From a virus: DNA of 39,849 bases. Position 1 is the first letter of the stretch. Each line of letters begins with the position of its first letter. Positions 1 through 8,355 of the stretch are shown piece by piece. Position numbers and translations under genes: made by a program. The notes below the pieces were generated by a model. It did no database searches, had not been told where the DNA came from, and saw only the letters and a program-made list of their open reading frames with translations. The stretch spans positions 1 through 39,849 of IMG/VR virus record IMGVR_UViG_3300044962_000013, one strand, 5' to 3'.

Positions 1-127
1 CTGAAGATCTTCGGTACCGACAAGCGCAAGGACGCCGAGCAGTTGCGTGGCTACCAGTGCCATACCGCGTGGTTCGAGGAGCTGGGCACGCAGGTGTACG
101 GCGAGGTGGCGTGGGACATGCTCACGT
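1..127 (+). repeat. Terminal repeat, identical to 39723-39849
   Basis: Bases 1-127 recur exactly at the window end, inside the large terminase gene. The length of 127 equals a common assembly k-mer, so it is most simply the overlap left when a circular or circularly permuted genome is assembled. Confidence 0.95.
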
Positions 128-951
128 TCGCGCTCCGGCTCGGTGACGACCCGCGCGTGGTCATCACCACCACACCCCGTCCCACCAAGCTGATCCGCCA
201 GCTCGCGGCCGACGACGCCGTGCGCCTGGTGGGCGGCTCGACCTACGACAACGCGGCCAACCTGGCACCGGCCATGCTGGCGCGGATCAAGGCGCGGTAC
301 GAGGGCACCACCCTCGGTGAGCAGGAGATCGCGGGCGTGCTGCTCGATGGCGCCAAGGGCGCGCTGTGGACGTACGACATGATCCGCAAGGACTTCGACG
401 TGCCGCGCCTGGTGCGCATCGTGGTGGCCATCGACCCGGCCGGCACGGCCCACCGCACCTCGGACCTCACCGGCATCGTGGTGGTGGGCCTCGATGAGAT
501 CGGGCGGTGCTGGGTGCTGGCCGACAAGAGCGGCCGCTACAGCCCCGAGGAGTGGCGGCGTGTCGCGGTCGAGCAGTTCGACGAGTGGCAGGCGGACGCC
601 GTGGTGGCGGAAGTCAACTTCGGCGCGGATATGGTGGCCTCGAACCTGCGCGCCGATACCACGCGGCGGGTGCCGTTCATCGCCGTGCACGCCAGCCGGG
701 GCAAGGACGTGCGCGCCTCGCCGGTGGTGACGCTGTACGAGCGCGCTCAGGTGGTGCACGCCGGCACGTTCGCGGACCTGGAACAGCAGATGACGTCGTG
801 GGTGCCGCCGGGCAGGTTCGACGAGGAAGGCGACGCCATCCCGGCGTCCGACGAGTCCCCCGACCGCGTGGACGCCATGGTCTGGGCGGTGACCGAACTC
901 GCCCTGAAGCCTGCGCGCCGACGTACCCGTGCCGTGTTCGAGGAGGTCTGA
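1..951 (+). CDS. terL: Terminase large subunit, C-terminal part (continues from 39849)
   Basis: ATPase-nuclease motor that packages DNA into proheads. This is the part of the gene after the circular junction; the start is GTG at 39282, giving 463 residues in all. The frame is open from base 1. The Walker B-like segment TAWFEEL lies near residues 169-175, followed by a coupling motif TTTPRPT. The RNase H-like nuclease carboxylates are visible as AIDPAG (D292), AEVNFGAD (E351) and SPDRVDA (D435/D438). The gene ends 3 bases before the next start and its last codons supply that gene's ribosome binding site GAGGAGG. Family assignment is firm from motif order and neighbours (small terminase before, portal after). 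Confidence 0.95.
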   Translation: MKIFGTDKRKDAEQLRGYQCHTAWFEELGTQVYGEVAWDMLTFALRLGDDPRVVITTTPRPTKLIRQLAADDAVRLVGGSTYDNAANLAPAMLARIKARYEGTTLGEQEIAGVLLDGAKGALWTYDMIRKDFDVPRLVRIVVAIDPAGTAHRTSDLTGIVVVGLDEIGRCWVLADKSGRYSPEEWRRVAVEQFDEWQADAVVAEVNFGADMVASNLRADTTRRVPFIAVHASRGKDVRASPVVTLYERAQVVHAGTFADLEQQMTSWVPPGRFDEEGDAIPASDESPDRVDAMVWAVTELALKPARRRTRAVFEEV

Positions 952-954
952 CCA

Positions 955-1122
955 GTGACCATCGTGTGGACCCTGCTCGTGTGCGTGTCGTGCGCCGCGG
1001 GTGTCGTGGGCGGAAGCGTGGTAACGCTACGTCGTCTTCCGGTTATCATCAGCCGGATGAGCAGCACGGACCGTGAACGACTGCTCGACCAGGTGGAGGC
1101 GGCGGAACGTGGCACTGACTGA
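955..1122 (+). CDS. Small single-helix membrane protein between terminase and portal
   Basis: A 55-residue frame starting at GTG 955, 8 bases after a GAGGAGG ribosome binding site. Residues about 4-24 (WTLLVCVSCAAGVVGGSVV) form one hydrophobic helix. A short basic stretch and an acidic amphipathic tail follow. It overlaps the portal start by 14 bases, so translation may be coupled. No family is recognised. Small membrane proteins in this position are not a standard head component; it could be a lysis or membrane accessory protein. The strong ribosome binding site and exact fit of the gap between two large genes support it. Confidence 0.6.
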   Translation: MTIVWTLLVCVSCAAGVVGGSVVTLRRLPVIISRMSSTDRERLLDQVEAAERGTD

Positions 1123-2932
1123 CTGGGCGTTGCGCGCCGCGGGCTACCGCGCCCGGCCGCCCGCGCTCGCATCGAGCCGCCCGCCGCTCGGCGCGCTGGC
1201 CAACCCGTCGTTCAACGGCCTGCCCCACCAGCCCATGTGGCCCGCGTACGAGGGCCCTCAGGCCATCCGCGTGGGCAACCGCAACGTCTACGCCGCGCGC
1301 TGCATCGAGCGCATCGCCAACGACATCAGTGGCCTGCCGTTCTACGCGGGCAACATGAAGAGCAAGACGCCCCGCCCGACCACGGCGATGCAGCAGCTCC
1401 TCGGCCCGGCACCAGGTTCGCCAAACCCGCAGTGGAGCGCGGCGAAGCTGTGGAACTACACGGTCCGGCAGTGGCTCATCCTCGGCAAGTTCGCGTGGCT
1501 GCACGAGTATGACGCCAACGGCCGGATCGTGGCGCTGTGGCCGCTGATGGCGCAGTACGTGGTGCCGGTGGTGGCGCCCATCGGCGCGGGCGGCTACTTC
1601 GAAGAGTTCCGCTACGGCACGGCGGGCAGCCCCGGCTACCGCGTGTTCAAGCCCAGCGACATCACGTACGTGTGGAATCCCAGCGACGAGGACGTGCGCC
1701 TGCCACGGGCACCGCTCGCGCTCGCGAACTGGGGCATCAAGATCAGCCAGCTGCTCGATGCGTACGACGACGCGTTTCTCTCGAACGGCGGCGTGCCGGC
1801 CTACCTGGTGGTGACGCCCAGCTTCGCGGACAGCAAGTCACGCCGCTCGTTCCGGGACCAGTTCCGTAGCCGCTTCGGCGGGCCCAAGAACGTGAACAAG
1901 GCGCTGTTCGCCGAGACCGATGTCGAGCCCGGCGAGGTGGGCACGGTGCCGGCGGCATCGCAGAGCGTGAGCGTGCAGGTCATCGGCACGTCGCAGAAGG
2001 ACGCCCAGCTGGACGTCCTGCGCACCAACCGGATATCCGACATGTGCGTCGCGTTCGGCGTGCCGCTGTCCGTGCTCGGCGACAGTTCCGCGGCGAAGTT
2101 CACGAACATGGGCACGGACCGCACCAACTACTGGCGCGACACGGTGGGCGGCCACATCCGCGGGCTGGCCGATGGCGTGAACACCTCCTTCGGCAAGCTG
2201 GTGGACGGGCCGCTGGACATCGGGTGGTTCGACACGTCCAACGTGCCGGAGATGCGGCGTCCGCCCGTGTTCGACGCGCACGAGGGTCTGGCCGCCGTGG
2301 CCGCCGGCACCATCACGCTGAACGAGTACCGCGCCGATCGCGGGCTCGACAAGCTCACGGACCCGGATGCCGACGTGGCCAAGCCCCGCCCGACCGCGGT
2401 GCTCCGCCTGTCCGACGTGCTCAGCAACGGCGCCGACCCTTCGGCCGCGCTCGCCGCTGCCGATGCCGCTGCTGCCGGGACGGACAATGCGCCGGCTCCC
2501 GCCACGACGCCGGCCAAGACGGCACCCCCGCCCGCGCCGACGCCGAAGCGGGCCGATGCCGTGCGCACCGACCTGCTCGGCGTAGTGCGTGGTCAGCTGG
2601 CCGTGGAGCTGGCAGACCAGGCGGCCGAACTGCGCGCCCGCATCGAGGGCAAGCGCGGAGGCCGCAAGCGCGCCCACGCCGGGCTCGACCTCGGCTTGGC
2701 GTACGAGGCAGACCACTGGCGTGAGCGCATGGCCCGCAACCTCGGGCCCGCGCTGCGTGCGGCGGGTGTGCGCGAGCCGGACGGCTGGTCCGAAGACATC
2801 ACCTCGGCGGTGTTCGAGTCGATCAGCGGCCTGACGCCGGACGACCCGTGGCAGGCCAGCTTCGGCGTGGACGAAGTGCTCGGCCGCCTGCGTCCGCTCG
2901 CACCGGCCACGCTGCTGCTGGACGGGGCGTGA
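1109..2932 (+). CDS. Portal protein (HK97-like)
   Basis: Forms the dodecameric ring at the capsid vertex through which DNA passes. The 607-residue product has the typical start AIRVGNRNVYAARCIERIAND, then W-rich and P-rich core segments and the clip/stem region around LSVLGDSSAAKFTNMGTDRT. After about residue 440 it carries an Ala/Pro-rich linker and a helical C-terminal domain. GTG at 1109 was preferred over GTG at 1073 because GGAGG lies 9 bases upstream of 1109 and the first 12 residues from 1073 are Arg-rich and unlike portal N-termini. It overlaps the next gene by GTGA. Confidence 0.92.
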   Translation: MALTDWALRAAGYRARPPALASSRPPLGALANPSFNGLPHQPMWPAYEGPQAIRVGNRNVYAARCIERIANDISGLPFYAGNMKSKTPRPTTAMQQLLGPAPGSPNPQWSAAKLWNYTVRQWLILGKFAWLHEYDANGRIVALWPLMAQYVVPVVAPIGAGGYFEEFRYGTAGSPGYRVFKPSDITYVWNPSDEDVRLPRAPLALANWGIKISQLLDAYDDAFLSNGGVPAYLVVTPSFADSKSRRSFRDQFRSRFGGPKNVNKALFAETDVEPGEVGTVPAASQSVSVQVIGTSQKDAQLDVLRTNRISDMCVAFGVPLSVLGDSSAAKFTNMGTDRTNYWRDTVGGHIRGLADGVNTSFGKLVDGPLDIGWFDTSNVPEMRRPPVFDAHEGLAAVAAGTITLNEYRADRGLDKLTDPDADVAKPRPTAVLRLSDVLSNGADPSAALAAADAAAAGTDNAPAPATTPAKTAPPPAPTPKRADAVRTDLLGVVRGQLAVELADQAAELRARIEGKRGGRKRAHAGLDLGLAYEADHWRERMARNLGPALRAAGVREPDGWSEDITSAVFESISGLTPDDPWQASFGVDEVLGRLRPLAPATLLLDGA

Positions 2933-4851
2933 CCGCGCCCAAGCCGCCGCCCCCGGTGGGCGCCAACGCGGCCGACGTGACGATCGAGGTGACGGCGGCG
3001 TTGCTCGCGGCCGGTGCGGCGGCCACCGTCTCGGCGGCGCTGGCCGGTATCACCGGCGTGACGTCCGCGGTCATGAAGAAGATCTTCACCGAGCGCAAGT
3101 TCGGGGCGTTCATCTCCGGCGCGCTCAAGGCGGTACCCGCGCCTGCTCCCGAGGGGGACGCCGCCGAGGGGGTCAGCGAGAGCGTCCAGCGCCTCGCGGG
3201 GGAAGAACAAGCGCGGGCACGGGCAGCGTACCTCGTGACGGCCACGATCCGGCTCGCCAAGGCGTACGCCACGGGCGACCTGGACACCGTCACCAAGGCC
3301 AAGGCGCGCGAGGACAAGCTGCTCACCGCGCACAAGGACGCCGTCGCGCACCGCGACGAACAGCTCAAGCAGCTGGCAGACGCCGTGGCCGGCACCGAGC
3401 CCGACGCCGATGGCCGCGTGCTGATGGGCTGGTACGGCGACGACAACCCGAACCAGTGCGCGCGCTGCGCGGCGGCCGACGGCCGGAACTTCGATGCGCT
3501 CGCGCCGCCGCCGATCGGCTGGCCGGGTTGGGTGCACCCGCACTGCTTCTGCGAAGCGGGTCCGCCGCACAAGTCTGCCAAACTGGTAGACGACATTGAC
3601 CCGAAGCTGCGTACTCAGCTGGACGGACGGAGCACCATGAAGGTTGAGACCAGGGCCGCCAAGATCATCGAGATCCGCGGGCCCGGCACCGAGCAGCCGA
3701 CGGCCAAGCCAGGGTTCACCGCCAAGCTCGTGAGCTACGGCGTGCCCGACTCCTACCGCACGAGCTGGACCAAGGGCGTGTTCACTCGCGCGCTCGAGGC
3801 CCGCGCCGGCGACGGCCACGCGATCCCCGTGGTGTGGAACCACGACTGGGCGGACCCCGTCGGACAGGTGGTGTCCTACCGCGACGAGTCGGACGGCTTC
3901 TACGGCGATGTCGAGTTCGACGACTTCGATGCCGTGCCGCGCGCTCGGCAGGCCCACGCTCAGCTCCGCTCGGGCACGATGGGGCAGTTCAGCTTCGCGT
4001 TCGGGCGCGGCGAGGAGGAGGAAGACGGCGAGCACCGCGGCGTCATGAAGCAGACTAGCGTGGCCGCCGTGCAGGAGTTCTCCATCGTGCTCAACGGCGC
4101 GGTCCCGGGCACCGGCGTGCAGTCGGTCCGCTCGGCACAGATCGACCTGGACGCCGTGACCGACGTGTTCGCCCGGCACGCCAAGGGCGAGCTGGACACC
4201 GTGCACGCGCTGGCCGAGATCCGCAGTGCCGAGACGCGCAGCGCGGCCACGTTCGAGATCCGCGCCCTGGACGGCACGCAGACCGACGGCGTCGACCCGC
4301 TCGGCGTGCTGGCTGCCGTGGATGCGGCGATGTCCGGGGTGGCCGATCAGCTGGCGAAGGAAGACGTGGAGGCCGCGCGGCGCTACTTCAGCCAGGCCGC
4401 GAGCCGGCTCTCCGAGCTTCAGTACCTCCTCGGCATGGTCCCCACCGTGGACAGCGGCCCGTTCGGCGACTGGCGCGGCGCGGGCAAGCCGTCCGACCCG
4501 GACCCGGCGCTGAACACCGAGCTGCGCGAAGACGAGGCCGTGCTGCGCATGAGTGACGAGGCCGAGATCGCGGACGCCGGGCGCTACGCCGGGTTCGTCT
4601 CGCAGCGCTCGAGCGTTCGGCACCTTCGCACAGGCACGGCGAAGAAGCCGTACGGCGACGTGAAGTACGCCGACACCGGCTACCAGAAGGACAAGAAGAA
4701 GCGTTACCCGCTCGACACCAAAGAGCACGTCCAGGCCGCGCTGAGCTACATCGGCAAGGCGTCCAACGCCGGGCAGTACAGCTCGGGCGATCTGGCCAAG
4801 GTCAAGGCCGCGATCAACGCGGCGGCGAAGAAGTTCGGCATCGGGCAGTGA
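2929..4851 (+). CDS. MuF-like head protein fused to prohead protease and a C-terminal scaffold-like domain
   Basis: A 640-residue head assembly protein. Residues 1-235 resemble a MuF-type minor head protein, including the CARC motif at 177-180 and HPHCFC at 203-208. Residues about 237-390 resemble the HK97 prohead protease (U35), with candidate catalytic His305 in WNHDWADP and Ser355 in GQFSFAFG. The end (KYADTGYQKD to AAAKKFGIGQ) looks like the DUF6582-type tail found on related proteins. The start GTG overlaps the portal stop (GTGA). An internal in-frame ATG at 3637, after GGACGGAG, could yield a separate 404-residue protease. Cleavage of capsid and scaffold at the domain joins is inferred. 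Confidence 0.85.
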   Translation: MTAPKPPPPVGANAADVTIEVTAALLAAGAAATVSAALAGITGVTSAVMKKIFTERKFGAFISGALKAVPAPAPEGDAAEGVSESVQRLAGEEQARARAAYLVTATIRLAKAYATGDLDTVTKAKAREDKLLTAHKDAVAHRDEQLKQLADAVAGTEPDADGRVLMGWYGDDNPNQCARCAAADGRNFDALAPPPIGWPGWVHPHCFCEAGPPHKSAKLVDDIDPKLRTQLDGRSTMKVETRAAKIIEIRGPGTEQPTAKPGFTAKLVSYGVPDSYRTSWTKGVFTRALEARAGDGHAIPVVWNHDWADPVGQVVSYRDESDGFYGDVEFDDFDAVPRARQAHAQLRSGTMGQFSFAFGRGEEEEDGEHRGVMKQTSVAAVQEFSIVLNGAVPGTGVQSVRSAQIDLDAVTDVFARHAKGELDTVHALAEIRSAETRSAATFEIRALDGTQTDGVDPLGVLAAVDAAMSGVADQLAKEDVEAARRYFSQAASRLSELQYLLGMVPTVDSGPFGDWRGAGKPSDPDPALNTELREDEAVLRMSDEAEIADAGRYAGFVSQRSSVRHLRTGTAKKPYGDVKYADTGYQKDKKKRYPLDTKEHVQAALSYIGKASNAGQYSSGDLAKVKAAINAAAKKFGIGQ

Positions 4852-5798
4852 GCGCGGTCGTCTACGCGCCGTACGCGGACGCGTCGGCGTTCTACCGGCT
4901 GCTCGAACCCGCGCGCGTGCTGGGCGTGCCTGTGGTCGAGCACCTGCCTCAGGTGGGTGACGCCGAGACGGTGATCCTCAACCGGCCGTTCGACGGCGGC
5001 ATCGCCGAGCAGATCCGGTTGTGGGTGGCCGAGGGGCGCCGCGTGGTGGTGGACCAGGATGACTGTTTCGACACGGTCTCGCCCAACCACGCTGTGTACG
5101 GCCGGTACACCACCGAGCACATGCACCTCGCCTGCAAGTACGCCACCGTGGTCACGACCAGCACGCCCGCGCTCGCGCACCGGTACGGCTACGGCCACGG
5201 CGTCGTGCTGCGCAACCGCGTGCCGGCGTGGCGCCTGTCCGTGGAGCGCGATGCCCGCGGGCCCGAGGCGCCGCTGTGGGTGGGCTGGTACGGCTCGCTG
5301 TGGTCGCACCCGGACGACCCCGCTCAGGTGGGCGGCGGGCTCGGCGCGCCGATGCGTGACACCGGCGCCGAGTTCGCCATGTTCGGGCCGGAGAAGGACG
5401 TGCCGATCGTGGCCGCCCACCTCGGCCACGACGGCGTGACGCACCCGTTCGGCTACTACTCGATGGATGGCGTCATGCGCGCCATCGCCGAGTGGGACCT
5501 TGGCATCGTGCCGTTGGAGCTGAGCGCGTTCAACGAGGCGAAGAGCGGGCTCAAGGGCCTGGAGCTGGCCGCCGCCGGCGTGGCCGTCATCGCCTCGCCC
5601 ACGTCCGAGTACAAGCGCATGGCCGAGTTCGGCGCGTGCGTGACGGCCCGGACGCCGCGCGATTGGGAGAATTGGGCTCGTCTGCTGCTCCGTGATGCAG
5701 AGGCACGGCGCGCGCAGGCCGAGCGCGGGAAGCGGTGGGCGGCCACGCAGACGTACGAGCTGCACGCGGCCGACTGGCGCTCAGTGTGGTTCGCCTGA
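4848..5798 (+). CDS. GT4-like glycosyltransferase in the head operon
   Basis: A 316-residue protein resembling retaining GT-B glycosyltransferases. The N-terminal half has the nucleotide-fold pattern of such enzymes (VVVDQDDCFD, then TSTPALAHRYG). The C-terminal half has the donor-binding segment WDLGIVPLELSAFNEAKSGLK followed by LELAAAGVAVIAS. GTG overlaps the previous stop by GTGA, and the major capsid gene follows after 99 bases. Actinophages are known to glycosylate virion proteins with enzymes encoded beside structural genes, so capsid or tail glycosylation is the likeliest role. The donor sugar cannot be read from sequence. No membrane segment is visible. Confidence 0.82.
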   Translation: MSAVVYAPYADASAFYRLLEPARVLGVPVVEHLPQVGDAETVILNRPFDGGIAEQIRLWVAEGRRVVVDQDDCFDTVSPNHAVYGRYTTEHMHLACKYATVVTTSTPALAHRYGYGHGVVLRNRVPAWRLSVERDARGPEAPLWVGWYGSLWSHPDDPAQVGGGLGAPMRDTGAEFAMFGPEKDVPIVAAHLGHDGVTHPFGYYSMDGVMRAIAEWDLGIVPLELSAFNEAKSGLKGLELAAAGVAVIASPTSEYKRMAEFGACVTARTPRDWENWARLLLRDAEARRAQAERGKRWAATQTYELHAADWRSVWFA

Positions 5799-5803
5799 GA
5801 AAC

Positions 5804-5815
5804 GGCGTTATGATC
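5804..5815 (+). promoter_or_regulatory. Candidate promoter -10 (GCGTTATGAT) before the capsid gene
   Basis: The segment GGCGTTATGATC has a TANNNT -10 (TATGAT, 5809-5814) in the 99-base gap before the capsid gene. Nearly the same words occur at 33819 (GGCGTTATGCTC) and, on the other strand, at 22576-22586 (GCGTTATAAAA). No convincing -35 is seen. A separate capsid promoter would suit a highly expressed gene. Confidence 0.4.
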
Positions 5816-5897
5816 CGCTGTAGCCACTCGTGACGGGCTGTTGTGACTGCCGAGGGCGGATGCTGTACCAGTGACATCCTGACTACTAGGAGTAGCA

Positions 5898-7124
5898 ATG
5901 CCCCAGACCACAGCACAGTGGCGCGCGGAAGCGAGCGCCGAGGAGCTGGCCACCCGAGCCGCAGAGATGCGCTCCGAGTGGGCCACCACGTCCGAGAGCC
6001 TGCGCAACGGCGACTCTGCCGCGTTCGAGACCGCCCGCTCGGCATTCCTCGCCGAGGTCGAGGAGATCGACATCAACATGTCGCTCCGCGGCATCGAGGC
6101 CATGCCGGTCGCGTTGCGCGGCCAGACCCGCGGCGGCGACAACGGCACCATCGGCTCCGGCGACGCGCGCGAGCTGCGTTCGCCCGGCCAGATCGTCATC
6201 GAAGACGAGGCGTTCAAGGCGTGGGCCGCCGGTGGCGCCCGTGGCGAGTCGCCGGGTGTCGAGCTGCGCGCCCTCGTAGCCGAGAACGACTCGAACGGCT
6301 CCTCGGGCCTGCTCCCTGTCGGCCAGCCGTTCCTGGTCAACCAGCAGCGCCGGCGCCTGTTCATCCGCGACCTGATCGGCGTGCAGCAGACCGGCCTCTC
6401 GGCCATCCCGTACGTCCGGGAGCTCAACGCCGTGGCCAACCAGATGGGCGCGAACGTCGTCTCCGAGGGTGGCACCAAGCCTGAGGCCACGATCCAGCTG
6501 ACCCCGGACCTGGCGCCCGTGCAGGTTGTCGCCGTCACGCTGCCCGTCACCACGCAGATCGTGGAAGACGGTCTCACGCTGATGGGCTACATCAACGGCC
6601 GCCTGACCTACATGCTCAAGATCCGCGAGGAAGACCAGATCCTCCGCGGCTCTGGCACCAGCCCGAACCTCAAGGGCATCCTCTCGTACGCGGGAATCCA
6701 GACGCAGACGGGCACCACCACGGACCCAGTCATCGCGATCGGGAACAGCATCTCCCTGATCGAACTGGTGGACGGCTACGCCGACGGCGTGGCCATGAAC
6801 CCGGCCGACTACTGGGCCATGGTCACCAAGCGCAACAGCGCGGGCAACTTCGATGTCGGTGTCAACGGCGAGTGGAGCGCGAGCCCCACGCAGTACATCT
6901 GGGGTCTGCCGGCCGTTCGGGCCAACAGCCTGAACAGCAAGCAGCTCCTGGTGGGCAACTTCGGCATGGGTGCGACGCTGTTCGACCGCTCGCAGTCCGG
7001 CGTCCGGGTGTTCGAGCAGCACGGCACCTTCGCGGCGGAGAACAAGGTTCTGCTCCGGGCGGAGGAGCGCGTGGCGCTCGCCGTCAACCGGCCCGACTTC
7101 TTCGTCAAGACCACCCTCACCTGA
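5898..7124 (+). CDS. Major capsid protein (HK97 fold)
   Basis: The 408-residue shell protein. The first about 100 residues are charged and helical (scaffold or delta-domain type). The Phage_capsid domain follows, with SGLLPVGQPFLVN, an E-loop and spine-helix region, and the P-domain segments VVAVTLPVTTQIVEDG and LRAEERVALAVNRPDFFV at the end. ATG 5898 follows TAGGAG. The upstream fused protease could remove the N-terminal region. It is followed directly by a small gene overlapping by ATGA and then by a methyltransferase, with a glycosyltransferase before it. Confidence 0.95.
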   Translation: MPQTTAQWRAEASAEELATRAAEMRSEWATTSESLRNGDSAAFETARSAFLAEVEEIDINMSLRGIEAMPVALRGQTRGGDNGTIGSGDARELRSPGQIVIEDEAFKAWAAGGARGESPGVELRALVAENDSNGSSGLLPVGQPFLVNQQRRRLFIRDLIGVQQTGLSAIPYVRELNAVANQMGANVVSEGGTKPEATIQLTPDLAPVQVVAVTLPVTTQIVEDGLTLMGYINGRLTYMLKIREEDQILRGSGTSPNLKGILSYAGIQTQTGTTTDPVIAIGNSISLIELVDGYADGVAMNPADYWAMVTKRNSAGNFDVGVNGEWSASPTQYIWGLPAVRANSLNSKQLLVGNFGMGATLFDRSQSGVRVFEQHGTFAAENKVLLRAEERVALAVNRPDFFVKTTLT

Positions 7125-7354
7125 TGAGCGACGGGCCGACGTTCGTCCGGTTTACGCCGGACGGTAAGTGGTACCGAGCCTCCGGTATCACGAACATCAA
7201 TGTCCAGGTGGTCGAGTCGGGCGGTACGACGCACTACTACCTGGTGGGCGAGGGGTTCGGTACGAGCGGTATCGAGTACCCGAGCCGGGAAGCCGTTGAC
7301 GCGGTTCTCCGGGACTTCCTGGAGACGTACGGCGGCTTGGACCTGACGGACTGA
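7124..7354 (+). CDS. Small protein after the capsid gene, function unknown
   Basis: A 76-residue product whose ATG overlaps the capsid stop (ATGA). It reads as a compact beta-rich domain: FVRFTPDGKWYRASG, then an alternating polar/hydrophobic stretch and a helix SREAVDAVLRDFLETYGG. No family is recognised. Its coupled translation with the capsid gene suggests a virion role such as decoration or head completion, but that rests on position only. Confidence 0.6.
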   Translation: MSDGPTFVRFTPDGKWYRASGITNINVQVVESGGTTHYYLVGEGFGTSGIEYPSREAVDAVLRDFLETYGGLDLTD

Positions 7355-7368
7355 GGAGGGGGACGGCC

Positions 7369-7575
7369 ATGGAGTTCGTACCGGATGACGTGGCCGTCTC
7401 CCCGCAGGCCGAGTGGCTGGCGCGCGTGACGCCCTTCCTGACTGCGGACGACCCGCACCAGGCATGCAACGCGCGCGCTCGGGCCGCGGGCTCGGAGTCG
7501 GTCAACGCGTACTGCACATGCGAGCATGGGCCCTGCACGAAATCGTGTTGTGTTCCAGGTGGGGAGGACGATTGA
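7369..7575 (+). CDS. Small cysteine-rich protein
   Basis: A 68-residue product with a good ribosome binding site (GAGGAGGG) before ATG 7369. The N-terminal half is acidic and ordinary. The end contains YCTCEHGPCTKSCC, six cysteines or metal-ligand-like residues in 14 positions, consistent with a small zinc or iron-sulphur site. Its stop overlaps the methyltransferase TTG start. No family is recognised. Confidence 0.6.
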   Translation: MEFVPDDVAVSPQAEWLARVTPFLTADDPHQACNARARAAGSESVNAYCTCEHGPCTKSCCVPGGEDD

Positions 7576-8180
7576 CCGAGCACCGGCTGTTTGACCCGGC
7601 CGCCCCGCCTGCGTGGCTCGACTCGCGGTGGTGGACGGAGACGCCGAACTGCAATCACCTGGACGGCGAGACTGCGTTCGCGCACCGCCCCCGGTTGGAA
7701 GCGGCGGCGAAATCGGCAGTCCGGTGCGCAGAGCTGGCAGGAACACAGCAGATCGTCGATGTGGGCGCGGGTGACGGCGGACTCCTCTCGCTGCTGCCCG
7801 AGCCCTACCGGTCACTGTCGTACGGGTACGAGATCATCACCGACTCGGTCCGGCACGCCGGCGAGGTGCGCGGGGTGGAGGTGCGCCGCGCGGACGTCCT
7901 GCGCGACGAATTGGCGCTCGGGCCTGTGGTCACGGCCACGGAGATGCTGGAACACCTGGACGATCCGCACGGCTTCGTGAAGCGGCTGTACGAGAGCCCG
8001 GACACGCGGTTCATGGTGGCGTCCTCACCGCAGTTCGAGACGCCCGAGGTGCACTGCGACAACCACGCGTGGGCATGGGACATGGCCGGGTACGAAGCCA
8101 TGTTCGTCGCTGCTGGCTGGAACGTGGTGGAGAATTCCACTGTGGATTGGTACCAGGTACTCACAGTTACTAAGGAGTAA
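7572..8180 (+). CDS. SAM-dependent methyltransferase
   Basis: A 202-residue class I methyltransferase. Motif I is VDVGAGDGGLLSLL; a post-motif acidic residue and TATEMLEHLDDP (motif IV region) follow, as in UbiG/Methyltransf_23 type enzymes acting on small molecules or sugars. TTG 7572 overlaps the previous stop and is preceded by GGGGAGG. Longer open sequence upstream is in another gene. It sits three genes after the capsid gene, with a glycosyltransferase before the capsid, so O-methylation of a virion glycan is a reasonable inference. The protein does not look like a DNA methyltransferase, as no DPPY or PCQ motif is present. Confidence 0.78.
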   Translation: MTEHRLFDPAAPPAWLDSRWWTETPNCNHLDGETAFAHRPRLEAAAKSAVRCAELAGTQQIVDVGAGDGGLLSLLPEPYRSLSYGYEIITDSVRHAGEVRGVEVRRADVLRDELALGPVVTATEMLEHLDDPHGFVKRLYESPDTRFMVASSPQFETPEVHCDNHAWAWDMAGYEAMFVAAGWNVVENSTVDWYQVLTVTKE

Positions 8181-8184
8181 CGCC

Positions 8185-8355
8185 ATGCACTTCCATCACG
8201 GCGTGTGGGTTGACCACGACGGCGAGCCCATCGACATGAGCGAAGCTCCGACCGCGGGTGAGCCGCAAGTGCCCGAGCAGGATGACGGCACGGACAAGAC
8301 CAAGCGCACCCGCTCGGCGAAGAAGGACCCGCGAGAGGGCAAGGGCGACGCATGA
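8185..8355 (+). CDS. Small charged protein before the head-tail connector
   Basis: A 56-residue product with ATG 8185 after TAAGGAG. The start is histidine-rich (MHFHHGVWVDHDGEP) and the end is strongly charged and disordered (KTKRTRSAKKDPREGKGDA). It overlaps the connector start by ATGA. Short His-start charged proteins in this position occur in other actinophage head cassettes; no function is known. Confidence 0.6.
   Translation: MHFHHGVWVDHDGEPIDMSEAPTAGEPQVPEQDDGTDKTKRTRSAKKDPREGKGDA

Noticed and set aside
1-127. Biological direct terminal repeat of the virion DNA
   Set aside because: The length is exactly 127 and it lies inside the terminase gene, which fits assembly overlap of a circular contig better than true ends.
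1043-1048. TATCAT as a promoter -10 before the portal gene
   Set aside because: It lies inside the small membrane gene with no -35 and no clear need for a promoter; one TANNNT word alone is weak evidence.
1073-1108. Portal start at GTG 1073
   Set aside because: It would add an Arg-rich start and lacks a ribosome binding site; GTG 1109 has GGAGG at the right distance.
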